Made by a program: the position numbers and the translations under genes. Positions 18,108 to 28,020 of a DNA stretch of 64,000 nt are shown here, piece after piece; position 1 is the stretch's first letter, and every line of letters begins with the position of its first letter. The notes beneath the pieces are model-generated. The model saw only the letters and a program-made list of their open reading frames with translations. It ran no database searches and had not been told where the DNA came from. Location: positions 930,001-994,000 of the forward strand of contig NZ_CP119520.1 in NCBI RefSeq assembly GCF_029223865.1, read 5' to 3'. The stretch comes from Telluria mixta. GTDB taxonomy: Bacteria > Pseudomonadota > Gammaproteobacteria > Burkholderiales > Burkholderiaceae_D.

Positions 18108-18746
18108 CTACTTACCCTTCAACCGTCCCGCGAACGCCCCGTGCAAGCTGTTTAGTAATTCCTCAGCCGACACAAGCTGCTCGGCCACTTCGTTGATCTT
18201 GCGCCGGCTCGAGCGCGCATGGTCGCGCAGCACTTCGAACGCCGTATTGCGGTCCGTCTGGTAGCGCGCCATCAAGAGGCCCACGGCCAGGCTCGTCTCG
18301 CGGCCCGCCGCCAGCGCGGCGTTCAGGTTCGCTTCGGTGCGGCGCAGCTGGCGGATCTCGTCGGCGCGGGCGAGCGCGGATTCGAACGCGGGCATGAGCC
18401 GCGCGGCGTCGACCGGCTTGACGACGAAGCCGACGGCGCCATGGCTGGCGGCCTGGCGGGCCGTCTCGGCATCGTCCACCGACGACAGGAACATGAACGC
18501 GACTGACGTGTGGTCCTTCAGGCGGCGCGCCAGGTCGAGGCCGGACATGCCGGGCATGCTGATGTCGAGCAACGCCAGGGCGATGTCGGCTTCGCGTTCG
18601 GCCACGCGCTGCAGCGCTTCGGCGGCGGATGCGGCCGTCATCGTGTCGTAACCGGAATGGTCCAGTACGGTCTTCAGGTAGTCGAGCAGGAGGGGATCGT
18701 CGTCGACCAGCAGGATCAGTCGGCGGGAAGGTGCGGACGCGCTCAT
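18108..18746 (-). CDS. ANTAR-domain response regulator
   Basis: A 212-residue two-domain protein. Residues 8-125 form a receiver domain: acidic pocket LLVDDDP, phosphoacceptor D61 in ALLDISMPGMSG, and conserved K110 in GFVVKPVD. Residues about 130-200 match an ANTAR RNA-binding domain of helices (ALAAGRETSLAVGLLMARYQ, AFEVLRDHARSSRRKINEVA), which in known cases binds paired hairpins in leader RNA to prevent termination. No histidine kinase gene is adjacent, so this is an orphan regulator. It ends 60 bases upstream of frmA on the same strand; whether the two are linked functionally is not shown. Confidence 0.9.
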   Translation of the reverse strand: MSASAPSRRLILLVDDDPLLLDYLKTVLDHSGYDTMTAASAAEALQRVAEREADIALALLDISMPGMSGLDLARRLKDHTSVAFMFLSSVDDAETARQAASHGAVGFVVKPVDAARLMPAFESALARADEIRQLRRTEANLNAALAAGRETSLAVGLLMARYQTDRNTAFEVLRDHARSSRRKINEVAEQLVSAEELLNSLHGAFAGRLKGK

Positions 18747-19037
18747 TGTTATGGTTCTCGCAGCGTGAGGTTGCACGCGACCGTTGCGGCGCGCGGTCGC
18801 ATGGGCGCCTGCGGCGCGCCAAAAATATAGCACGTTGACAAGCGCTCTCGTCAAAGAAATTCACAATGTCTGCGCTTACGCAACAACTGTTGCGCACGAT
18901 TGAAATCCGGTTGCATATGTATAACTTCTCAAAATAAACTGATTTTCGCTGCCCAATACGGGTAGCGGACAACCAATAAGCATGCGGTCCACAAGGCCGG
19001 CTGCCATAACGATATTTCTTAGACGGAGAAAACACCG

Positions 19038-20609
19038 ATGAATCAGAAATACACTCGCGCATCGAAGATGGTCCCGGCCCTCGGGCTGTGCGTGGCGGCC
19101 CTGGCCGTCGCGTTCTCGGGCAGTGTGTCGGCCGCGCCCGACACGACCCGCGTGATCGTCGCCTTCAAACCGGGCTCGGCAGCCAACATCAAGTCTGCCG
19201 TCGCGGCCGCAAGGGGCACGGTCAAGCTGGAAATCTTCAATACGAACGCGATGGCTATCGAAGTACCGACGGCCGCACTGCAGGGCCTGCAGCGCAATCC
19301 GAACGTCGAGTACGTCGAGGAAGACGTGGTCCGCAAACCGTTCGCGCTGAAGCAGGCCTCGATTGGCGCATCGTCGACCGCCCAGGTGGTGCCGTACGGC
19401 ATCAAGCAAGTGCAGGCCGACCAGCTGTCGGATGCGAACACGAGCAACCGCAAGATCTGCATCATCGACTCGGGCGTCGATTTCAGCCATGAAGACCTGA
19501 AGGACAACGGCACCAACGTCACCGGCGAATACGATTCCGGCACCGGCTGGTGGTACACGGACGAGACCCACCACGGCACCCACGTGTTCGGCTCCATCGC
19601 GGCCGTCAACAACGGCCTGGGCGTCGTCGGCGTGAACCCGAACAAGCAGCTCAAGCTGCACATCGTGAAGGTGTTCGGCAAGGATGGCGCGTGGACCTAT
19701 TCGTCGACCCTGGCCAACGCGGCCAACAAGTGCGATGCCGCGGGCGCGAACGTCATCACGATGTCGCTGGGCGGCGGCGCGCGCAGCGTCACCGAACAGC
19801 GCGTCTTCGACAACCTGCAGACCAAGGGCGTCCTGTCGATCGCGGCAGCGGGCAACGACGGCAATTCGACGACGTCCTACCCGGCCGGTTACGCCAGCGT
19901 GATGTCGGTGGCGGCCGTGGATGAAAACAAGGTCGTCGCCTCGTTCTCGCAATACAACAAGGACGTCGAGATCGCCGGTCCGGGCGTGGCCGTGCTGTCG
20001 ACCGTCCCGATGGGCACCGGCGTCGACACCGCGCTCACCGTCGGCTCGACGAACTACGCGTCGTCGGCGATGGAAGGCTCGCCCGTCAAGACCGCCACCG
20101 CGCCGCTGGCCGATTTCGGCATCGGCGACAAGGTCAACACGGCCGTCTCCGGCAAGGTCTGCCTGATCCAGCGCGGCACCATCGACTTCGCCACGAAGGT
20201 CTCCAACTGCCAGAGCAGCGGCGGCGTGGGCGCGATCGTGTACAACAACGTGGCCGGCGGCTTCGGCGGCACGCTGGGCACGACCGTCACCTCGATCCCG
20301 TCGCTGACCGCATCCGACACGGACGGCGCCGCGATGAAGACCCAGCTGGGCCAGAGCGCGACGGTGGCCGTGACGGCATCGAACTACGCCTACTTCGACG
20401 GCACCTCGATGGCCACGCCGCACGTGTCGGCCGTCGCCGCGCTCGTGTGGAGCTACTTCCCGACCTGCACGGGCGCCCAGATCCGTACGTCGCTGGACAA
20501 CAGCGCGCTCGACCTGGGCACGGCCGGCCGCGACACCAAGTACGGCTACGGTCTGGTGCAGGCCAAGGCGGCGTACGATCGCATCAAGGCGCTGGGCTGC
20601 GGTAAATAA
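19038..20609 (+). CDS. Secreted subtilisin-like serine peptidase (S8) with PA-domain insertion
   Basis: A 523-residue protein with a signal peptide ending near SAA (residue 33). An I9-type propeptide follows (about residues 36-100; VIVAFKPGSAANIKSAV to VEYVEEDVV). The catalytic triad is complete: D144 (IIDSGVD), H179 (HHGTHVFG) and S457 (DGTSMATPH), with the oxyanion Asn N273 (AAGNDG). Between Asn and Ser, about residues 340-450, is a PA domain (GKVCLIQRGTIDFATKVSNC, GAIVYNN), usually involved in substrate binding. Cysteine pairs suit an exported enzyme. The start follows GGAGAAAACACCG. A terminator follows, so it is monocistronic. Confidence 0.95.
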   Translation: MNQKYTRASKMVPALGLCVAALAVAFSGSVSAAPDTTRVIVAFKPGSAANIKSAVAAARGTVKLEIFNTNAMAIEVPTAALQGLQRNPNVEYVEEDVVRKPFALKQASIGASSTAQVVPYGIKQVQADQLSDANTSNRKICIIDSGVDFSHEDLKDNGTNVTGEYDSGTGWWYTDETHHGTHVFGSIAAVNNGLGVVGVNPNKQLKLHIVKVFGKDGAWTYSSTLANAANKCDAAGANVITMSLGGGARSVTEQRVFDNLQTKGVLSIAAAGNDGNSTTSYPAGYASVMSVAAVDENKVVASFSQYNKDVEIAGPGVAVLSTVPMGTGVDTALTVGSTNYASSAMEGSPVKTATAPLADFGIGDKVNTAVSGKVCLIQRGTIDFATKVSNCQSSGGVGAIVYNNVAGGFGGTLGTTVTSIPSLTASDTDGAAMKTQLGQSATVAVTASNYAYFDGTSMATPHVSAVAALVWSYFPTCTGAQIRTSLDNSALDLGTAGRDTKYGYGLVQAKAAYDRIKALGCGK

Positions 20610-20630
20610 TCCGTCGCTTAACGGCACGAC

Positions 20631-20658
20631 AAAGGGGCGCCACGAGCGCCCCTTTTTC
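20631..20658 (+). terminator. Rho-independent terminator after the subtilase gene
   Basis: A GC-rich hairpin (AAAGGGGCGC, loop CACGA, GCGCCCCTTTTT) starts 21 bases after the stop codon and runs into a T tract. It insulates the subtilase gene from valS. Confidence 0.9.
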
Positions 20659-20659
20659 A

Positions 20660-20686
20660 TTTACGGCCGCGTAATCCATCTATAAT
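20660..20686 (+). promoter_or_regulatory. Putative sigma-70 promoter of valS
   Basis: A perfect -10 hexamer TATAAT at 20681-20686 lies 44 bases before the valS ATG. The best upstream -35 match is TTTACG at 20660-20665, with a short 15-base spacer, so the -35 part is weak. Position between a terminator and valS supports the call. Confidence 0.45.
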
Positions 20687-20730
20687 GGTCGTTTTCGAAT
20701 CTCAGCCAATACAGCCACCACAGCCACATC

Positions 20731-23529
20731 ATGGAATTAGCCAAGTCTTTCGAGCCAGTCGACATCGAACAATTCTGGCGCACGGAATGGGAACAGCGCG
20801 GTTACTTCGCCGCGTCGATGGACGACGGCAAGCCGTCGTTCAGCATCCAGCTGCCGCCGCCGAACGTGACGGGCACCCTGCACATGGGGCACGCCTTCAA
20901 CCAGACCGTCATGGATGGCCTGACCCGCTACTACCGCATGCGTGGCTTTAACACCGCGTGGATCCCGGGCACCGACCACGCCGGCATCGCCACCCAGATC
21001 GTCGTGGAGCGCCAGCTCGACGCGCAGAAGATCTCGCGCCACGACCTGGGCCGCGAAGCCTTCGTCGAGAAGGTCTGGGAGTGGAAGGAAAAATCGGGCA
21101 GCACGATCACGGGCCAGATGCGCCGCCTGGGCGCCTCGGCCGACTGGAACCGCGAATACTTCACGATGGACGAGCCGCGCTCGAAGACCGTCACCGAAGT
21201 GTTCGTGCGCCTGTTCGAACAGGGCCTGATCTACCGCGGCAAGCGCCTCGTCAACTGGGACCCGGTGCTGGGCACGGCCGTCTCCGACCTCGAAGTGGTG
21301 TCGGAAGAAGAAGACGGTTCGATGTGGTACATCCAGTACCCGCTGGCCGACGGCAGCGGCCACCTGACCGTCGCGACGACGCGTCCGGAAACGATGCTGG
21401 GCGACGTCGCCGTCGCCGTCGACCCGACCGACGAACGCTACACGCACCTGCATGGCAAGATGCTGAAGCTGCCGCTCGTCGGCCGCGAGATCCCGGTCAT
21501 CGCCGACAGCTATGTCGACAAGGCGTTCGGCACCGGCTGCGTGAAGATCACGCCGGCGCACGACTTCAACGACTACGCGGTCGGCCAGCGCCACAACCTG
21601 CCGATGCCGTCGATCATGACGCTCGACGCGAAGATCACGGACGACGCGCCGGAAGCCTACCGCGGCCTCGACCGCTTCGAGGCGCGCAAGAAGATCGTCG
21701 CCGACCTGGAAGCGCAAGGCCTGCTGGAACAAGTCAAACCGCACAAGCTGCAGGTGCCGCGCGGCGACCGCACGGGCGTCGTCATCGAGCCGATGCTGAC
21801 GGACCAGTGGTTCGTCGCGATGAGCAAGGCGGCGCCGGAAGGCACGCACAATCCGGGCAAGTCGATCACCGACGTGGCGCTGGAAAAAGTCGCGAGCGGC
21901 GAAATCAAGTTCGTCCCGGAGAACTGGACGACCACGTACAACCAGTGGCTGAACAACATCCAGGACTGGTGCATCTCGCGCCAGCTGTGGTGGGGCCACC
22001 GCATCCCGGCCTGGTACGGTCCGAACGGCGAAGTCGTCGTGGCCCGCACCGACGAGGAAGCGCAGCAGAAGGCGGCGGCCGCTGGCATCACGGGTGAACT
22101 GAAGCGCGACGACGACGTGCTCGACACGTGGTTCTCGTCCGCGCTCGTCCCGTTCTCGACGGTCGGCTGGCCGGAGCAGACGAAGGACATGGAGATGTTC
22201 CTGCCCTCCTCCGTGCTCGTCACCGGCTTCGACATCATCTTCTTCTGGGTCGCGCGCATGGTCATGATGACGGCGCACTTCACCGGCAAGGTCCCGTTCA
22301 AGACCGTGTACGTGCACGGCCTCGTGCGCGATTCGTCGGGCCAGAAGATGTCGAAATCGAAGGGCAACACGCTCGACCCGATCGACCTGATCGACGGCAT
22401 CGACGTGGAATCGCTCGTCGCCAAGCGCACGACGGGCCTGATGAATCCGAAGGCCGCGGAAAAAATCGCCAAGGCGACGCGCAAGGAATTCCCGGACGGG
22501 ATCCCGGCATTCGGCACGGACGCCGTGCGCTTCACGATGGCGAGCTACGCGTCCCTCGGCCGCAACATCAACTTCGACCTGGGCCGTTGCGAAGGCTACC
22601 GCAACTTCTGCAACAAGCTGTGGAACGCCACCCGCTTCGTGCTGATGAACACGGAGGGTAAGGATTGCGGCAAGCCGGACGCCGCCGACTATTCGCAAGC
22701 CGACCGCTGGATCATCTCGCGCCTGAACCGCGTCGAGCTGGACGTGGCGAAGGGTTTCGAGGACTACCGCTTCGACAACATCGCGAACAGCATCTACAGC
22801 TTCGTGTGGGACGAGTACTGCGACTGGTACCTGGAACTCGCGAAGGTCCAGGTCCAGCAAGGCACGGAAGCGCAGCAGCGCGCCACCCGCCACACCCTGC
22901 TGCGCGTGCTGGAAGTCGTGCTGCGCCTCGCGCATCCGATCATCCCGTTCGTCACCGAAGCGCTGTGGCAGGCCGTCGCGCCGCTGGCCGGCAAGACCGG
23001 TGACACCATCATGCTGCAGCCGTACCCGATCGCCAACGAGTCGCTGATCGACGCGGATGCGGAAGCGTGGATGGACCAGTTCAAGAAGGTGACCGACGCG
23101 ACCCGCAACCTGCGCGGCGAAATGAAGCTGTCGCCGTCCGTGCGCGTGCCGCTGATCGTCGAGCCGGCGAACGACGCCGACCGCGCGGCCGCCCAGGGCT
23201 TCGCGCCGTACGTCGCGCTGCTGGCCAAGCTGTCGGAAGTGCAGATCGTCGACGCGCTGCCGGATTCGCCGGCCGCCGTCGCCATCGTCGGCACGACCAA
23301 GCTGATGCTGAAGGTCGAGATCGACGTCGCCGCCGAGCGCGAGCGCCTCAAGAAGGAGATCGCCCGCATCGAAGGCGAGATCGCCAAGGCGAACGGCAAG
23401 CTGTCGAGCGAAAGCTTCGTCGCCCGTGCACCGGCGGCCGTCGTCGCGCAGGAACGCGAGCGCCTGGACAACTTCAGCGCCACCCTGGCCAAGCTGAACG
23501 AGCAGTTCGCCAAGCTGCCGCCGGCCTGA
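20731..23529 (+). CDS. valS: Valine--tRNA ligase
   Basis: A 932-residue class Ia aminoacyl-tRNA synthetase that charges tRNA-Val. The HIGH signature reads HMGH at residues 51-54 ([15 protein letters not shown]) and the KMSKS signature is at 539-543 ([10 protein letters not shown]). The editing CP1 domain lies between them ([15 protein letters not shown], and the [16 protein letters not shown] motif). The anticodon-binding domain follows (residues about 650-800), and the C-terminal 65 residues form the coiled-coil arm ([20 protein letters not shown]). It starts with [17 protein letters not shown] strong terminator follows, so it is likely transcribed alone. Confidence 0.98.
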   Translation: MELAKSFEPVDIEQFWRTEWEQRGYFAASMDDGKPSFSIQLPPPNVTGTLHMGHAFNQTVMDGLTRYYRMRGFNTAWIPGTDHAGIATQIVVERQLDAQKISRHDLGREAFVEKVWEWKEKSGSTITGQMRRLGASADWNREYFTMDEPRSKTVTEVFVRLFEQGLIYRGKRLVNWDPVLGTAVSDLEVVSEEEDGSMWYIQYPLADGSGHLTVATTRPETMLGDVAVAVDPTDERYTHLHGKMLKLPLVGREIPVIADSYVDKAFGTGCVKITPAHDFNDYAVGQRHNLPMPSIMTLDAKITDDAPEAYRGLDRFEARKKIVADLEAQGLLEQVKPHKLQVPRGDRTGVVIEPMLTDQWFVAMSKAAPEGTHNPGKSITDVALEKVASGEIKFVPENWTTTYNQWLNNIQDWCISRQLWWGHRIPAWYGPNGEVVVARTDEEAQQKAAAAGITGELKRDDDVLDTWFSSALVPFSTVGWPEQTKDMEMFLPSSVLVTGFDIIFFWVARMVMMTAHFTGKVPFKTVYVHGLVRDSSGQKMSKSKGNTLDPIDLIDGIDVESLVAKRTTGLMNPKAAEKIAKATRKEFPDGIPAFGTDAVRFTMASYASLGRNINFDLGRCEGYRNFCNKLWNATRFVLMNTEGKDCGKPDAADYSQADRWIISRLNRVELDVAKGFEDYRFDNIANSIYSFVWDEYCDWYLELAKVQVQQGTEAQQRATRHTLLRVLEVVLRLAHPIIPFVTEALWQAVAPLAGKTGDTIMLQPYPIANESLIDADAEAWMDQFKKVTDATRNLRGEMKLSPSVRVPLIVEPANDADRAAAQGFAPYVALLAKLSEVQIVDALPDSPAAVAIVGTTKLMLKVEIDVAAERERLKKEIARIEGEIAKANGKLSSESFVARAPAAVVAQERERLDNFSATLAKLNEQFAKLPPA

Positions 23530-23553
23530 TGCCGCACGTTCTCCCATGAACGA

Positions 23554-23585
23554 CGCGCCGGCTCGACACCGGCGCGTTTTTTTTT
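23554..23585 (+). terminator. Rho-independent terminator after valS
   Basis: A perfect 8-bp stem (CGCGCCGG / CCGGCGCG) with a 7-base loop is followed by nine T residues, 24 bases after the valS stop. Confidence 0.92.
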
Positions 23586-23599
23586 ATCGGATCACATTC

Positions 23600-24133
23600 A
23601 TGACGACTTCCCACTTCGCACACCTGGCCGCCTACAACGAATGGATGAACCGGAAGCTGTACGGCGCGGCCGCCGCGCTGCCGGCGGAGCGCCTGCACGA
23701 GGACCGGGGCGCGTTCTTCGGGTCGATCTTCGGCACGCTCAACCACCTCGTGATCGCGGACCTCATCTGGTTCAAGCGCATCGCCGCAGGGGTGCCCGGC
23801 CTCGCATCGCTGCAGTGCCTGGACGAGCTGCCCCGGCCGGCGTCCCTGGACCAACGCCTGTGCGCGACGCTGCCCGAGCTGGACGCGCTGCGTCTGAAGC
23901 TGGACGCAGTTATCCTCGCCTTCAGCGCCGAGGTGCAGCCCGCCCAGCTTGACGGCGCGTTCACGTGGACCTCCATGAAAGGCATCGCCAGCACCAAGCG
24001 GCTGGGCGACGTCCTGCTGCACGTGTTCAACCACCAGACGCATCACCGGGGCCAGGCGACGACCCTGTTCTCGCAACTGGGCGTCGACGTCGGGCCGACG
24101 GATCTGCTGCTGTTGCTGCCCGAGGTCGCGTGA
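23600..24133 (+). CDS. DinB-like metal-binding protein
   Basis: A 177-residue four-helix-bundle protein of the DinB superfamily. ATG at 23600 (MTTSHFAHLAAYNEWMNRKL) is chosen because the typical first helix begins there; an earlier in-frame ATG would read through the valS terminator. The metal ligands are probably H49 (GTLNHLVIADLIW), H145 and H149 (FNHQTHHRGQ), the usual three-His arrangement. The LPEV ending is also typical. Family members include thiol S-transferases and many of unknown activity; the substrate cannot be told. Confidence 0.88.
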   Translation: MTTSHFAHLAAYNEWMNRKLYGAAAALPAERLHEDRGAFFGSIFGTLNHLVIADLIWFKRIAAGVPGLASLQCLDELPRPASLDQRLCATLPELDALRLKLDAVILAFSAEVQPAQLDGAFTWTSMKGIASTKRLGDVLLHVFNHQTHHRGQATTLFSQLGVDVGPTDLLLLLPEVA

Positions 24134-24200
24134 CAATGTGAGTAAATACAGTAGGGGCGCTTCGCTATACTCGTCCGGACTTCATCCAACGAGAGAACCT

Positions 24201-24632
24201 ATGAAACGCCTGATCCCGCTGCTGCTTGCCGGCGCATGCCACCTGGCTGCCCACGCGGCCGGCCCCCTCCCCGCCCACGTTGCCGGCAGCTGGGGCTCGG
24301 CGCAAACCGTCATGTACCTGCAGGCCGACGGCGATGGCCTGATGGCCGGTTCCGCACCGCCGGCCAATGAGGCAGACAACGCGCGCCCCATCATCGGCTT
24401 TCCGGTCCACGCGACGCTGGACGGCGACACGCTGCTGCTGCGGCCATCCCTGCCGAACGGCGCACCGGTGGAAAACGTCGCCATGACCTGCCGCTACGAC
24501 GCTGCCGCGCCCGCCTTCACGTGCACGGGTCCGGACAAGACGCCGTTCGTCCTGCACCGCCTCGGCGCGACCTTGCCGGCCGAAGCCACGTCGACGATCG
24601 CAGGCCTGAAAGCACAGCAGAACGGCTCCTGA
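24201..24632 (+). CDS. Secreted protein of unknown function
   Basis: A 143-residue protein with a signal peptide (MKRLIPLLLAGACHLAAHAAG). ATG at 24201 follows GAGAGAACCT. The mature part is strand-rich (GSWGSAQTVMYLQADGDGL, DGDTLLLRPSLPNG) and has one cysteine pair (MTCRYDAAAPAFTCTG) likely to form a disulphide. No family is recognised. It precedes a DUF2147 gene of similar size and layout by 81 bases, so the two may be related lipocalin-like envelope proteins. Confidence 0.65.
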   Translation: MKRLIPLLLAGACHLAAHAAGPLPAHVAGSWGSAQTVMYLQADGDGLMAGSAPPANEADNARPIIGFPVHATLDGDTLLLRPSLPNGAPVENVAMTCRYDAAAPAFTCTGPDKTPFVLHRLGATLPAEATSTIAGLKAQQNGS

Positions 24633-24713
24633 GGCCAGCCTGGCGTTTACTGAACGACCGTGCAATTTGCTACACTGGCCGGACACGCCCTTATAAATCC
24701 AACAGGAGACCCC

Positions 24714-25157
24714 ATGCGCCCTCTCGCCATCCTCACTCTCGCCGCCACCCTCGCCGCCCCACTCGCCTGGGCCCAGGACGCCTCGCCGGTCGGGCTGTGG
24801 AAAACCATCGACGACGCCTCCGGCAAGCCGTCCGCCCTGATCCGCATTACGGACAACCAGGGCGAACTGCAGGGCAGGATCGAAAAACTGTTCCGCACGC
24901 CGGACGAAGACCAGAATCCGAAATGCGCACTGTGCCAGGGCGCGCGCAAGGACCAGCCGATCGTCGGCATGACCATCGTCTCGGGCCTGCGCAAGAACGG
25001 CGACGAGTACACGGGCGGCGAGATCCTCGACCCGAAGAACGGTAAAGTTTACAAGAGCAAGCTGAGCGTCCACGAAGGCGGCAGGAAGCTCGAAGTGCGG
25101 GGTTATGTCGGCGTGCCGATGTTCGGGCGGTCGCAGGTCTGGTTGCGCCAGGAATAA
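24714..25157 (+). CDS. Secreted DUF2147-family protein
   Basis: A 147-residue protein with a signal peptide (MRPLAILTLAATLAAPLAWA). The mature part matches the DUF2147 pattern: SPVGLWKTIDDASGKPSALI, a GELQGRIEKLF strand, a cysteine pair (NPKCALCQGAR), then GGEILDPKNGKVYKSKLSV and a final GRSQVWLRQ. ATG at 24714 follows ACAGGAGACCCC, a clear ribosome-binding site. DUF2147 proteins are periplasmic beta-barrel-like proteins of unknown role, often found in biofilm or stress screens. Confidence 0.85.
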   Translation: MRPLAILTLAATLAAPLAWAQDASPVGLWKTIDDASGKPSALIRITDNQGELQGRIEKLFRTPDEDQNPKCALCQGARKDQPIVGMTIVSGLRKNGDEYTGGEILDPKNGKVYKSKLSVHEGGRKLEVRGYVGVPMFGRSQVWLRQE

Positions 25158-25255
25158 CGACTCTCGTAAATACAAAATTTGCGCGCCGTGCGCGACATCG
25201 GTGGGGCCGCTATGCTAATCTGGCGAGTGTTGCACTCACCATATACGGCATTCAT

Positions 25256-25663
25256 ATGATCTTCTTACGGCTCCTGTCGTTCCTGATCGGCATCGGCATT
25301 CCGATGGCGTTGCCGCTCGTGCTGTCCGACGTCAGCACCCGCGGCATGCCCGGCTGGCCCGTACTGGGCGGGCTGTTCGGCATGAGCCTCGTCTCCGGCA
25401 GCTTCCTGTACATCGCCCTGCTGGCGCCGCGCATGCGCCGGTCCATCATCCTGCGCGTCCTGGGTGGTGTGGTGTTGCTGCTGCCGATGGCCGCCAGCCT
25501 GGCCGTGTTGTGGACGCGCGACCAGGAAGAAATGTTGTGGGCCAGCGGCCTGCTGCTCGCGGTGTCCGTGCTGATGTTCATCAGCTTCGTCTTCCCCGGT
25601 ATCCCCGACGGGCGCCAGCGCCCCATGCGCAAGCGCGAGCGGCAGGAGCCGGCGCTGTCCTGA
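25256..25663 (+). CDS. Small polytopic membrane protein of unknown function
   Basis: A 135-residue protein with four hydrophobic segments: residues 2-24, 34-56, 66-84 and 92-113. The C-terminus is basic (RQRPMRKRERQEP) and predicted cytoplasmic. No motif is recognised. It ends only 5 bases from the convergent ruvB, with no terminator hairpin in between. Confidence 0.6.
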   Translation: MIFLRLLSFLIGIGIPMALPLVLSDVSTRGMPGWPVLGGLFGMSLVSGSFLYIALLAPRMRRSIILRVLGGVVLLLPMAASLAVLWTRDQEEMLWASGLLLAVSVLMFISFVFPGIPDGRQRPMRKRERQEPALS

Positions 25664-25668
25664 ATGAA

Positions 25669-26736
25669 CTAGGCAGGCGGGAGGTTGTCCCACAGGTCGC
25701 CGGTCGGGCTGATGCGCGGCGCGGCGACGCCGAAATGCCGGTAGGCCAGCGGCGTGGCAATGCGCCCGCGCGGCGTGCGCTGCAGATAACCCTGCTGGAT
25801 CAGGAACGGTTCCAGCACGTCCTCGATGGTGTCCGCCGCTTCGCCGATGGCGGCGGCCAGGTTGCCGATGCCGACCGGGCCGCCGGCGAACTTGAACAGC
25901 ACCGCTTCCAGCAGCTTCCTGTCCATCACGTCGAAGCCGACCGTATCGACATCCAGCATGCGCAGCGCGCGGTCGGCCATCTCCTTCGTGATCTCGCCAT
26001 TCCCCTTCACTTCCGCATAATCGCGCACGCGGCGCAGCAGGCGGTTGGCGATACGGGGCGTGCCGCGGGCGCGCCTGGCGACTTCGCGCGCGCCCTCCTC
26101 GTCGATCGGCGCTTCCAGCAGCGCGGCGCTGCGCGCGACGATCTTCGTCAATTCCTCGACGTTGTAGAACTCCAGCCGGGCGACGATGCCGAAACGGTCG
26201 CGCAGCGGATTCGTCAGCATGCCGGCGCGCGTGGTGGCGCCGACGAGCGTGAACGGCTGCAGGTCGAGCTTCACGGAACGCGCGGCCGGGCCTTCGCCGA
26301 TCATGATGTCGATCTGGTAGTCTTCCAGCGCCGGGTACAGGATCTCCTCGACGACCGGCGACAAACGGTGGATCTCGTCGATGAACAGGACGTCGTTCGC
26401 TTCCAGGTTCGTGAGCAACGCGGCCAGGTCGCCGGGGCGCTCCAGCACGGGACCGGACGTCTGGCGCAGGTTCACGCCCATCTCGCGCGCGATGATGTGC
26501 GCGAGCGTCGTCTTGCCCAGGCCCGGCGGGCCGAACAGCAGCGTGTGGTCGAGCGCTTCGCGGCGCTTCCTGGCCGCGTGGATGAAGATTTCGAGCTGGT
26601 CGCGGATCTTTTCCTGGCCGACGTATTCGTCCAGATGCTTGGGGCGCAACGCGCGCTCGATCGCCTCCTCGTTGGGCGAGGCCGGCGCGGCATCGATAAT
26701 GCGCTGCTCGGTGAAATTGTCGGTCTGGATGCTCAT
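25669..26736 (-). CDS. ruvB: Holliday junction branch-migration ATPase RuvB
   Basis: A 355-residue AAA+ motor that drives branch migration of Holliday junctions with RuvA. Walker A is GPPGLGKT (residues 69-76), Walker B LFIDEIH (D120, E121), sensor I VGATTRAG, and the arginine finger lies in the following LRDRFG. The C-terminal winged helix ([18 protein letters not shown]) binds DNA. It follows ruvA by 48 bases, where a small palindrome lies, in the minus-strand ruvC-ruvA-ruvB order. Confidence 0.98.
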   Translation of the reverse strand: MSIQTDNFTEQRIIDAAPASPNEEAIERALRPKHLDEYVGQEKIRDQLEIFIHAARKRREALDHTLLFGPPGLGKTTLAHIIAREMGVNLRQTSGPVLERPGDLAALLTNLEANDVLFIDEIHRLSPVVEEILYPALEDYQIDIMIGEGPAARSVKLDLQPFTLVGATTRAGMLTNPLRDRFGIVARLEFYNVEELTKIVARSAALLEAPIDEEGAREVARRARGTPRIANRLLRRVRDYAEVKGNGEITKEMADRALRMLDVDTVGFDVMDRKLLEAVLFKFAGGPVGIGNLAAAIGEAADTIEDVLEPFLIQQGYLQRTPRGRIATPLAYRHFGVAAPRISPTGDLWDNLPPA

Positions 26737-26757
26737 TACATTATCTTGAATGTCCGC

Positions 26758-26776
26758 GTGGGCACGGGGTGCCCAC
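26758..26776. repeat. Short palindrome between ruvA and ruvB
   Basis: A perfect 7-bp inverted repeat GTGGGCA / TGCCCAC around CGGGG. It has no T tract of note, so it looks more like an interspersed repeat than a terminator. It could still affect the mRNA ratio of ruvA to ruvB. Confidence 0.5.
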
Positions 26777-26784
26777 CCTACAAA

Positions 26785-27363
26785 TTACGCCTTGGACAAC
26801 GCCTTCAGCGCCAGCTTGATGCCATCGGACACACTGGTCCCGGCCGGCATGTTCTTGATGGCGATGAGGGCTTCCTTGTCAGAATACCCCAAAGCCAGCA
26901 GCGCATTGAGCACGTCTGCCTGCGCATCGTCGTGCGGCGTGCCGGCCGCGACGCCGATGTCCGCGCCCAGTTTGCCCTTCAGTTCCAGCAGCAGGCGCTC
27001 GGCCGTCTTCTTGCCGATTCCCGGCACCTTGACCAGGCGCCCCGCTTCCTGCAACGTCACGGCCTGGGCGAGGTCGTTCACAGTCATGCCGGACAGGATG
27101 GACAATGCCGTGCGCGCGCCGACGCCGGTGATCTTGATCAGCTGGCGGAACACGGCGCGCTCGTTCGCCGACCCGAAGCCGAACAGCAGGTGGGCATCCT
27201 CGCGCACGACGTAGTGCGTGAACAGGGTAACCTTTTCGCCCGTGTGCGGCAGGTTGTAGAACGTGCTCATCGGCACGTCCACTTCATAGCCGACGCCCTG
27301 GCAATCGACGAGCACTTGCGGCGGGTTCTTTTCCAGCAGGACTCCGGAGAGACGACCGATCAT
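26785..27363 (-). CDS. ruvA: Holliday junction-binding protein RuvA
   Basis: A 192-residue protein, close to the 203 of E. coli RuvA. Its tetramer binds the four-way junction and loads RuvB. The N-terminal OB-fold starts [12 protein letters not shown]. Two helix-hairpin-helix motifs are visible, [13 protein letters not shown] and [13 protein letters not shown]. The C-terminal RuvB-contact domain ([18 protein letters not shown]) follows a flexible linker. It starts 16 bases after ruvC. Confidence 0.97.
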   Translation of the reverse strand: MIGRLSGVLLEKNPPQVLVDCQGVGYEVDVPMSTFYNLPHTGEKVTLFTHYVVREDAHLLFGFGSANERAVFRQLIKITGVGARTALSILSGMTVNDLAQAVTLQEAGRLVKVPGIGKKTAERLLLELKGKLGADIGVAAGTPHDDAQADVLNALLALGYSDKEALIAIKNMPAGTSVSDGIKLALKALSKA

Positions 27364-27379
27364 GGTGACCTTTCAATAA

Positions 27380-27925
27380 TTAGACGAGGCGGCCGCGCTT
27401 CATGTGCAGCGTCGGCTTTTTCGGATTGGTCGGTGCGAGCGTGCCGATCAATGCCAGCGCATCCTGGCTGTTGGCGTGGCAGATGGCAATGCCGAGCGCA
27501 TCGGCCGCGTCCGTGCCGGGCAGGCCCGGCAGCTTGAGCAGGCGCGCGACCATGTCCTGCACCTGCGCCTTGACGGCCTTGCCGGTGCCGACGACGGCCT
27601 GTTTCACTTGCGTGGGCGTGTATTCCGCCACATCGAGGTCGGCGCCGACGAGGGCCGTGATCGCGGCGCCGCGCGCCTGGCCGAGCAGCAGGGTCGACTG
27701 CGGATTGACGTTGACGAAGACTTTTTCGATGGCCGCACAGGCCGGCTGGTAGGTGGCGACGATCTCGCTGACGCCGGTCAGGATGACTTTCAGCCGCGGT
27801 GGCAGCGCGCCTTCAGAGCCCGTCTTGATGGTGCCGGACGCGATGTAGCGCAACCGGTTGCCTTGCTTTTCAATGACGCCGAACCCTGTCGTACGCAGGC
27901 CCGGGTCGATGCCGAGAATAATCAT
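27380..27925 (-). CDS. ruvC: Holliday junction resolvase RuvC
   Basis: A 181-residue endonuclease that cuts Holliday junctions symmetrically. The RNase-H-like active site is seen in [15 protein letters not shown] (D7), AAIEKVFVN (Glu), and [14 protein letters not shown] (two acidic residues). Length matches the family (about 173). It is the first gene of the ruvCAB cluster. The ending [14 protein letters not shown] is more basic than in E. coli RuvC. Confidence 0.97.
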   Translation of the reverse strand: MIILGIDPGLRTTGFGVIEKQGNRLRYIASGTIKTGSEGALPPRLKVILTGVSEIVATYQPACAAIEKVFVNVNPQSTLLLGQARGAAITALVGADLDVAEYTPTQVKQAVVGTGKAVKAQVQDMVARLLKLPGLPGTDAADALGIAICHANSQDALALIGTLAPTNPKKPTLHMKRGRLV

Positions 27926-28020
27926 TATCGAATGTTATACCGGCGCGGGTGTTTCGTGGGAAAAATACTGTGCAAAAACACAGGTCGTGGCGACTTTGTC
28001 ACCACGACCTTCACCCCCGA

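Noticed and set aside
20737..23547. A 936-codon open frame antisense to valS, and similar long ones antisense to polA, uvrD and the M13 gene
   Set aside because: Long antisense frames arise from high GC at third codon positions. All show Arg/Ala/His-rich sequence with no known fold.
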